From assembly GCF_000429905.1 (NCBI RefSeq), contig NZ_AUCT01000037.1:1-58124 (forward strand): a DNA stretch of 58,124 bases, in the 5' to 3' direction. Of the stretch, positions 16,786 to 25,482 are shown in pieces; positions within the stretch are counted from its first letter, which is position 1; each line of letters starts with the position of its first letter. Source of the DNA: Desulfatibacillum aliphaticivorans DSM 15576. Its GTDB lineage: Bacteria; Desulfobacterota; Desulfobacteria; Desulfobacterales; Desulfatibacillaceae. Under the pieces are notes generated by a model. The model saw only the letters and a program-made list of their open reading frames with translations, did no database searches and was not told the DNA's origin. Made by a program: the position numbers and the translations under genes.

Positions 16786-16868
16786 GCAGCGCAGCTGCGC
16801 CCCCCTGTATACGCCTTTGTGTGGGTGGAACAGGCAGCGCCGTTTGCTGCCTGTGTTGCGAAGCAACA
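16786..16868 (+). repeat. Copy 2 of a dispersed structured element
   Basis: Bases 16786-16819 match 5037-5004 (minus) at 28 of 34 positions. Two hairpins follow: ACAGGCAGC/GCTGCCTGT (16830-16838 / 16846-16854) and TGTTGC-GAA-GCAACA (16854-16868). Confidence 0.5.
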
Positions 16869-17300
16869 AAAGGTGCGGCCTGGGAAGAATGCCGGAGCTG
16901 AGGACGGTCGGCGGGCGAATGGCGCCGGCTGAATCCCAGCTTTTGTTTGGTTTTGGATGAATCACTCGTCCGCGCAATATTTTGGATTTTAATTGTCAAA
17001 TCGGTCGCACCTGCTGCGCTTGCGCGCCTAGGCAAGGAACTGCTGTGCCTGGGCCGCCCTGCAAGTTTAAAATCAAGTGCGAGGCCTGTTCATAGAGATC
17101 AAATTCAACCTGCCTGGCTTCAAGGAGCATTGTAGATTCAAGGCTTGCCCTGCTGCCTTGCAAAGGCTTCTCTTTGTGGGGGCTGTTGGGCGGGCGACGT
17201 TGGTTAAAGGCCCTTTGCTGGGTTTCGTATGGATTTTTCCTGGCTTCGATCGTCCGATAGAACGGATTCACCCAATCGGCCTTTTTTAACGCCGAACAAA

Positions 17301-17349
17301 CTCTACCCAACCTACTATCTTTATAGGAAAAATCGTAGGTTGGGTAGAG
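17301..17349. repeat. Perfect 15-bp inverted repeat, REP-like
   Basis: CTCTACCCAACCTAC (17301-17315) and GTAGGTTGGGTAGAG (17335-17349) enclose a 19-nt AT-rich loop. The same core returns at 17582-17629 and 45372-45412. Confidence 0.8.
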
Positions 17350-17581
17350 CGTGGAAAAGGCATTTTAAAAGCCCATTTTCTGCGCCTTGATGAACTTCAT
17401 TTAACTGGCTTTAATGTTCCCGCGAAACCCAACAAAAACCGCCTGATCCGCTTCGAAAAATCCGGCCTGCCGGGTCTCTAACGTCAAACGTAAATCCGAC
17501 CCCATGTTTTCTGAAACCATTGTCGGGTTTGAAGTCCACCAGCGTTCTCGCCGGTGTGAGGCGTAGAGCTGGACTTCGTAA

Positions 17582-17629
17582 CCCGACCTACAAAATCAGC
17601 CTATATTTTAACTTGTTACGTAGGTCGGG
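17582..17629. repeat. Second GTAGGTYGGG palindrome
   Basis: CCCGACCTAC and GTAGGTCGGG form a perfect 10-bp inverted repeat around an AT-rich loop; a variant of the repeat 280 bp away. Confidence 0.7.
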
Positions 17630-17739
17630 GCACGCGGAGCCATCTGGAGCATAGTAAAATCCAAAGGCCCCCGGCCCGCTGGGAATGATATGGATTCCCG
17701 AGATCCCCATGCGGAGCGACCCGACAAAATCCTTTTTAG

Positions 17740-20073
<2,334 letters not shown>

Positions 20074-20086
20074 TTGGCCGTTGTTA

Positions 20087-22144
20087 TTATATCCCCATGC
20101 CCAAAACCTGGCCGAACCGATCCAGGGCCAGGGAATGGTAAGCGCCTGCCGAAACAGCCGTAATATCTGATAAGCCGCCTATTTGCACAGGCTGGTCAAG
20201 CGTCACCTGAGCGTCCGGGCCTGCTTGATGATAATTGTTCAATCCCCAACCCCATGCGTAACCGTCCCTGGTGACGGCCAGGGTGTGGAGCAATCCACCG
20301 TCCACGGCGGCGACAGCGCCGAAATCGGGAAGCCGTTCCGGCTCATGGCGATCATCAAGGTCGCCCAGGCCAAGCTGGCCATGACTATTATCGCCCCAGG
20401 CCCACAGCCTGCCGTCCCGGGTCACTGCCAATGAGAATACATATCCGGCTGACATATCCGCTACGTTGGAAATCACGGGGACCTGCACGGGCAGGGTTCG
20501 AGAAATTGCATCGCCCATCCCCAACTGGCCGTCGCTGTTATTGCCCCAGGAGTATAAAGAGCCGTCCCTGGTCAAGGCCAGGGAATGATCCCAGCCTGCG
20601 CGGAGAAACGCAATATTTGAAATTGACGAGGCCGCCTGCACGGGCTGGGTCCGGGTTAGCACGTCGCCAAGGCCCAACTGGCCGAATTCGTTCCATCCCC
20701 AGGACCACAAGGCGCCTTCCGCATCCAGCGCCAGAACGTGAGGCCCTTGCGTGTCCAACATGGGCTCGCTGCGGCCGCAGCCGGAGAGACCGGGCGCCGT
20801 CTTGAACGGATCGTCAGGGCAGCCGTCGCAGATGTCGCCTGTTCCGTCCTCGTCCGTATCGTCAAACAGGAAAAAATCCTCCCCGGAATAGAGGGCGTGG
20901 ACCGGTGCAAGCACGGATGCAGGAGTCAGGCTTTCCAAGCCCAACTGGCCGCTGGCGTTCGATCCCCAGGACCAGACCGAACCGTCGGCGGCAAGGGCCA
21001 GGGAGTGCTTCTCCCCTCCTGCCAAAGAGACGACATAGGCTTTAGAAGACACTTGGACGGGCAGGTTTTGATCGCCGGTTGCGCCGATCCCAAGACGGCC
21101 TTCGTCATTCCCTCCCCAGGCCCACAAGGCTCCGCCCTGGGTGACCGCCATAGCATGATACCACCCGGCCCCAATGGCCGTTACGTAGGACAAGGTCGCG
21201 ACGCGCCCCGGCGCCTGGGGGCTTTGAAAATTCCCCAAGCCGAGTTGGCCGGACCCGTTGGCGCCCCAGGCCCATAAAGAGCCGTCTTCAGCCAGGGCCA
21301 GGCCGAATTGCTTGCCCGCTGCAATGGCTGTGATATTGGAAAGAACGCCAATGGCGGTCGGGGTTGCAATGCTATCCCCGGAGACTCCGGTTCCCAACTG
21401 GGCGTTTCCATTGCTCCCCCAGGCCCAGACCGTGCCGTCATTTTTCAAAGCCAGGGAAAATAACTCCCCCGCTGCGACCGCCGAAACATCATCAAGATCG
21501 GAAATCCGAACCGGCGCGTCGGCATCGTCGCCGACAAACCCCAACTGGCCGCTGTTATTGCGGCCCCAGGCCCAGACCTCTCCGGTCTGCGTCGCCGCCA
21601 GGGCATGGTAATCGCCCCCTGCCATAGCCGCGACATTGGAAAGAACCAGGGTCTGTGAAGGCGTCAGGCAATCTTCATTGCCCCCCAGGCCCAGTTGCCC
21701 GAAATTATTCCCGCCCCAGGCCCAGACAGCCCCGTCCGAGGCCAAAGCCAGGGAAAAATATTTGCCCGCAGCCAGGGAAACGATGCCGGAAACCACCATC
21801 GCCTGCTCCGGCCCGCTTCGGTCCAGATTGTCGCCCAGGCCAAGCTGGCCGGCGCCATTGGCGCCCCAGGCCCATACCGTCCCGTCCTCTTTTAAAGCCA
21901 GGGAGTGCTCCAACCCGGCTGCAAGCATGGATCCGGTGAAGTTGCAGCCGGAATCCGCTGCGAACACGGGGTATGGAGCGGCAAGAAAAAAGACCGGAAA
22001 AAGGACAACCAGTAACAGGATGATAAAGGTAAATCGGATGGGAGCGGCGACAATCCTGGCGGCAAAGAATGTTTTAGAGTGTTGAAAATGGCAAAAAACC
22101 ACAGAGTCTTGGTAAAAACTGCGGCAAGGCCAATTTTTTTCCAA
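20087..22144 (-). CDS. RCC1 repeat protein, N-terminal part with signal sequence (frameshifted)
   Basis: This 685-aa frame has a hydrophobic segment near residues 40-60 followed by an Ala-rich cleavage region, so it is exported. Eleven RCC1-type repeats (HSLAL..DGxVWAWGxNxxGQLGLG) follow, which would make one or two beta-propellers. One short Ca-binding segment with DGCPDDPFKTAPGLSGCG closely matches DGCPYDPFKSEPGVSGCG in the C-terminal part, so the gene grew by duplication. It ends abnormally at a stop inside an RCC1 repeat. The start is uncertain: TTG 22144 or a later GTG. Full gene about 1,467 aa. Confidence 0.75.
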   Translation of the reverse strand: MEKNWPCRSFYQDSVVFCHFQHSKTFFAARIVAAPIRFTFIILLLVVLFPVFFLAAPYPVFAADSGCNFTGSMLAAGLEHSLALKEDGTVWAWGANGAGQLGLGDNLDRSGPEQAMVVSGIVSLAAGKYFSLALASDGAVWAWGGNNFGQLGLGGNEDCLTPSQTLVLSNVAAMAGGDYHALAATQTGEVWAWGRNNSGQLGFVGDDADAPVRISDLDDVSAVAAGELFSLALKNDGTVWAWGSNGNAQLGTGVSGDSIATPTAIGVLSNITAIAAGKQFGLALAEDGSLWAWGANGSGQLGLGNFQSPQAPGRVATLSYVTAIGAGWYHAMAVTQGGALWAWGGNDEGRLGIGATGDQNLPVQVSSKAYVVSLAGGEKHSLALAADGSVWSWGSNASGQLGLESLTPASVLAPVHALYSGEDFFLFDDTDEDGTGDICDGCPDDPFKTAPGLSGCGRSEPMLDTQGPHVLALDAEGALWSWGWNEFGQLGLGDVLTRTQPVQAASSISNIAFLRAGWDHSLALTRDGSLYSWGNNSDGQLGMGDAISRTLPVQVPVISNVADMSAGYVFSLAVTRDGRLWAWGDNSHGQLGLGDLDDRHEPERLPDFGAVAAVDGGLLHTLAVTRDGYAWGWGLNNYHQAGPDAQVTLDQPVQIGGLSDITAVSAGAYHSLALDRFGQVLGMGI

Positions 22145-22167
22145 GAGAAATTTCAGGCTGCAAAATT

Positions 22168-22196
22168 TGAATAGTATTAATTGTGAAATATTTCAA
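22168..22196 (-). promoter_or_regulatory. Candidate promoter of the RCC1 gene
   Basis: On the minus strand TTGAAA (22196-22191) and TATTCA (22173-22168) are 17 bp apart, close to the 22144 start. Confidence 0.4.
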
Positions 22197-22600
22197 TCAT
22201 TATTTTACCATCGATTTGCCTGTAACGAACAAAATAAGCATAGTCGATGGATAATACGAGGGAGCTCACAGGAAAACCTTCAAAAGAGAAAAAGAACGCT
22301 ATGGCCTCTGATGAGATACGGCCCTGCAGCGGCCACCCAAAACATAGCGCCGAATTTCAGTTTCGTTGGTTAATGACGCTATGCAGGCGCACAGCTTGCG
22401 GTGCTCAGGGGGCGCATTGGGAACTCACAAAGCCCGTTTAAAGACCTCTCACTTTTTAGACAGGCGTGGAATTCTCATCATTTGCGCCCTTTTTTGACAG
22501 GATAAAGATTTAAACTCCTTGTGCCGATATCCCCTTCGATGCTATAAGCCACTCACATCAAGTTTTTTAATGACGTCCGAAGAAACGGAACTGTAGGACC
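22197..22600. other. Gene-free stretch with an inverted repeat
   Basis: No gene with a good start is seen. CATAGCG (22343-22349) and CGCTATG (22377-22383) enclose a 27-nt segment with a further small hairpin, and GC-rich sequence follows. The right part should carry the promoter of the regulator at 22601, but I see no clear match. Confidence 0.5.
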
Positions 22601-23995
22601 ATGAGTCGTGATTTGACAATATTGGTTGCGGACGACGATAGAACGACGACCGCAATCCTAAAAAATACATTAGAAAAGCAATCTCTCACTCCGGTAGTGG
22701 CCAACGACGGCATCCAGGCCCTTAAAATCCTGGAAGAGACCCCGGTGGATCTGGTGATCGCCGACTACCAAATGCCCGGATTGGATGGCTTTGAATTGCT
22801 GCAGGCCATGAAAGACCGGGGTATGGATATTCCTTTCGTCATGGTGACCGCTCACGGCAGCGTGGACATGACCATGAACGCCATGCGTCTGGGAGCCATT
22901 GAGTATCTCGTCAAACCAGTGGATCCATTGGATATCGTTGTGTTGGTGGAGAAGACCCTTAACATCAACAGGATGAAATCCCGCCTGTCCCGGCTGCAAA
23001 AGGAAGTGGAGAAGAAATACCACTTCACCAATATTGTCGGCCAAAGCCCCCAGATGCAGATCCTGTTCGAGAGCATCCACAAGGCCTCCAAAAGCACAGC
23101 CAACGTCCTCATCACCGGAGAAAGCGGGACCGGCAAGGAGCTTGCCGCCAAAGCCGTCCATTATAACGGCCCCTTGAAGGAAGGTCCTTTTGTGGCGGTC
23201 AACTGCTCGGCCTTTTCCTCCGGCACCCTGGAAAGCGAGCTGTTCGGGCATGTTAAAGGCGCTTTCACCGACGCCCACCGGGACCATATGGGCCGCTTTG
23301 AGCTGGCGAACAAGGGCACCCTGTTCCTGGACGAAGTGGGCGACATCCCGGCCGACATCCAGGTGAAGCTGCTTAGGGTGCTCCAGGATAAGACCTTTGA
23401 ACGGGTCGGCGCCCAGGAACCCATCCACTCGGACTTCCGCCTGGTGGCCGCCACAAACCGCGACCTCAAAGACCTGGTCCGCAAGGGAAAATTCCGGGAA
23501 GACCTCTTTTACAGGTTGAACGTGATCGGCATGACCACCCCGGCTTTGCGGGAGCACCCGGAAGACATCCCTCTTTTGATCTCCCACTTCCTTAAAAGGT
23601 ACGGGCAGGTGGGCGGCAGAAGCATTAAGACTCTTTCCATGCACGCCATGAAAATCATGCAGGAATACCGGTGGCCCGGAAACGTCCGGCAGCTTGAAAA
23701 CGCCATTGAAAGCGCCGCCGCCATGTGCGATGGCAGCATGATCCGCACCGCGGACCTTCCCCTTGAGATCACCGCGCCCCAGAGCGAAGACCCTCTGAGG
23801 GTAGATGCTTATCGGGGAACCTTGCCTGAAGTGGTGGAGCGCATTGAAAAACATATGATTTTAAAGGCCTTGGAACAAAATCAATGGGTGAAAGCCCATG
23901 CAGCCCGCACCTTGGGCGTGAGCGAACGCGTCGTCTCCTACAAAATGGCCAATTACGGCCTGACCAAAGACAAAGCCAAGCCGACAAAATCGTAG
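22601..23995 (+). CDS. Sigma-54-dependent response regulator (NtrC/AtoC family)
   Basis: The 464-aa protein has the full NtrC order. The receiver domain (1-120) has acidic residues DDD at 11-13, the phospho-acceptor Asp55 (LVIADYQMPG) and Lys in YLVKPVD. The AAA+ domain (about 145-385) has Walker A GESGTGKE (173-180), the sigma-54-contacting loop GAFTDA (220-225; the usual form is GAFTGA) and the RWPGNVRQLENAI segment. The C-terminal Fis-type helix-turn-helix is around 430-455. No sensor kinase is adjacent. A -24/-12 promoter lies about 120 bp past its stop, so the downstream genes are probable targets. Confidence 0.93.
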   Translation: MSRDLTILVADDDRTTTAILKNTLEKQSLTPVVANDGIQALKILEETPVDLVIADYQMPGLDGFELLQAMKDRGMDIPFVMVTAHGSVDMTMNAMRLGAIEYLVKPVDPLDIVVLVEKTLNINRMKSRLSRLQKEVEKKYHFTNIVGQSPQMQILFESIHKASKSTANVLITGESGTGKELAAKAVHYNGPLKEGPFVAVNCSAFSSGTLESELFGHVKGAFTDAHRDHMGRFELANKGTLFLDEVGDIPADIQVKLLRVLQDKTFERVGAQEPIHSDFRLVAATNRDLKDLVRKGKFREDLFYRLNVIGMTTPALREHPEDIPLLISHFLKRYGQVGGRSIKTLSMHAMKIMQEYRWPGNVRQLENAIESAAAMCDGSMIRTADLPLEITAPQSEDPLRVDAYRGTLPEVVERIEKHMILKALEQNQWVKAHAARTLGVSERVVSYKMANYGLTKDKAKPTKS

Positions 23996-24018
23996 GCCAC
24001 CTACAATTTTGTCGGCTT
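23978..24018. promoter_or_regulatory. 41-bp palindrome, candidate enhancer site or terminator
   Basis: AAGCCGACAAAAT-C-GTAG (23978-23995) and CTAC-A-ATTTTGTCGGCTT (24001-24018) form a 17-bp inverted repeat with one mismatch and a 5-nt spacer. It overlaps the last codons of the regulator. No T tract follows, which argues against a simple terminator. Its centre lies about 143 bp upstream of the predicted start of the -24/-12 promoter, a usual place for an activator site. Confidence 0.65.
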
Positions 24019-24113
24019 CAACCTCACTTTTCAGGAAACATCCCCTTCTTTCACAACAACAATATTCTCATTAAATTTAGCCTATTAAAAAATTAATGGC
24101 TATCAATTTTTTC

Positions 24114-24130
24114 TTGGCGCCGATCTTGCC
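24114..24130 (+). promoter_or_regulatory. Sigma-54-type (-24/-12) promoter
   Basis: TTGGCGCCGATCTTGCC matches TTGGCAC-N5-TTGC except for one base in the -24 element; the invariant GG (24116-24117) and GC (24128-24129) are exactly 10 nt apart. Transcription would start near 24141. It faces the gene at 24244, and an NtrC-family activator is encoded just upstream. Confidence 0.68.
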
Positions 24131-24154
24131 ACTTGTACAAGCCACACTGCTAAG

Positions 24155-24219
24155 GGACCCAGTGGTTCCGCTGTACGGGAACCGGCTCCAGGCAGGGTTT
24201 CACTGATTCTACTGGGTCC
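24155..24219 (+). ncRNA. Structured 5' leader of the LonB unit (candidate cis-regulatory RNA)
   Basis: A closing stem GGACCCAGT (24155-24163) / ACTGGGTCC (24211-24219) encloses a second hairpin GGTTCC (24164-24169) / GGAACC (24178-24183) stacked directly on it, plus a 27-nt single-stranded region. All of it lies within the predicted leader, 24 nt before the ATG. I do not recognise a known riboswitch class. Confidence 0.45.
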
Positions 24220-24243
24220 AATATTTACGTGAGGTTTGTCCTG

Positions 24244-25428
24244 ATGAAGGCATTTGCTTGTGAAAAAGTTGTATGCCCCGATGGGATCTGGATTATTTCC
24301 GAAGGGAGATATCGCGACCTGGACCTTCGGTTGATCCTGGAAGGGGCGGAAGTGGTCACGGTTAAGGAATACAGAATTTCCGACCTGGCCTATTATATGT
24401 TGGGGCCCAAACCCATAGAGGTGAAGAAAAGGCTTGTCGGCTGCGAAGTTCATGCAATTGAACCCTTTTCCAACCGGTTCAAGGCGAAGATCAAAAAAGT
24501 TCTGCCCCGGTTCATGCACGGCATGTTCAAGGAAACGCCCATGGAGCCGCAGATTCTTATGAGCCCCAGGGAAAACACATGCTCCGCCTTGGACAGCAAG
24601 GAATTGGAAAAACACCTGGTACGGATTGAAAGCCAGTTGCGGCCCTACAATTCGGTTATCAAGCAGGTGAACGGACTGGATCTCACGCGGGTGAAGGACA
24701 TTGTGGGCATTTGCGAGGATTTCGGCAAGAATCGCTCCCAATTGCTTATCAAGGGCTGTCTGGAAGACAAAGTGGCCTACATTGCCGAGGGCATCACCCT
24801 GGACGTGGGAGTGACCCTGGACAGGGCTTATGTGGCCAACGGCCTGTTTGAAATGGGCGCCTACGACTTTGACGGCTACGACAATCAAAAGTCCTTCCGG
24901 CTGGTGACCTTCATGCACAGGGGCGAAACCAAGGCCTTTGTCCTGGACGACGACAACCGGATGAAATTTGAAGTCCAGGAACTGGACACCATACAGTACA
25001 TCCAACTTTTGGAAAATTGCCTGCGCATCAACCCGAAAATGAAAGAGGCCATGGATCAATGCATGGAAGGCAAAGCCATGGCCGCGAAAATTCTGTTCAA
25101 CCATCACATGGAGATTGGGTACTCCACGTCCCGGATTCCCGAGATTTACAGGCAGGCTTTTGAAACCTACGACATTGGGCTCAGCGAAATGGACGCAGTC
25201 ATGCATTCGTTGAACACCAAGCAGTTTGGCATAGCGTTTTCGTACATTCCCAAGACAGGGGATGAGCAGGACAAGGTATTCACCACCATATCGGTGATGC
25301 ATGATTTTCAAGCCCTGGACAGCATCAAGGCGGAACTGCCCGAGTTATACTCGGAAATCAGCAAGATGACTTCCGTGTCCGATGCTGGGACTTACTACCT
25401 GTTGGACGCCATCCGGGGCGTACAGTAA
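24244..25428 (+). CDS. Protein of unknown function, cotranscribed with LonB
   Basis: The product has about 394 aa, without signal peptide or membrane segments, so it is probably cytoplasmic. No known motif was found. ELEKHLVRIESQLRPYNSVIKQVN (near residue 120) looks like a helix, and the C-terminal part is helix-rich. ATG 24244 has GAGG 9 nt upstream; GTG 24229 is also possible. lonB starts 54 bp after its stop with no terminator, and a -24/-12 promoter and a folded leader lie ahead. It may be an adaptor, substrate or regulator of LonB; that is a guess from position only. Confidence 0.72.
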   Translation: MKAFACEKVVCPDGIWIISEGRYRDLDLRLILEGAEVVTVKEYRISDLAYYMLGPKPIEVKKRLVGCEVHAIEPFSNRFKAKIKKVLPRFMHGMFKETPMEPQILMSPRENTCSALDSKELEKHLVRIESQLRPYNSVIKQVNGLDLTRVKDIVGICEDFGKNRSQLLIKGCLEDKVAYIAEGITLDVGVTLDRAYVANGLFEMGAYDFDGYDNQKSFRLVTFMHRGETKAFVLDDDNRMKFEVQELDTIQYIQLLENCLRINPKMKEAMDQCMEGKAMAAKILFNHHMEIGYSTSRIPEIYRQAFETYDIGLSEMDAVMHSLNTKQFGIAFSYIPKTGDEQDKVFTTISVMHDFQALDSIKAELPELYSEISKMTSVSDAGTYYLLDAIRGVQ

Positions 25429-25482
25429 CAAGAGGCCGAGGGAACGGCGAGTTGGGGATCGTTTTAGGAGACTATTATAAGA

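Larger units (their letters stand above)
16634..17739. other. Gene-free stretch with palindromic and dispersed repeats
   Basis: No convincing gene is seen: frames are short, without ribosome binding sites, and equally long on both strands. It holds copy 2 of a dispersed element (16786-16868) and two palindromic repeats built on GTAGGTYGGG (17301-17349 and 17582-17629). It separates two units that face each other. Confidence 0.65.

Noticed and set aside
24164..24183. ACGG in a hairpin suggesting a mini-ykkC (guanidine-II) riboswitch
   Set aside because: That class needs two hairpins with ACGR terminal loops; here the ACGG is part of the stem and there is one hairpin only.
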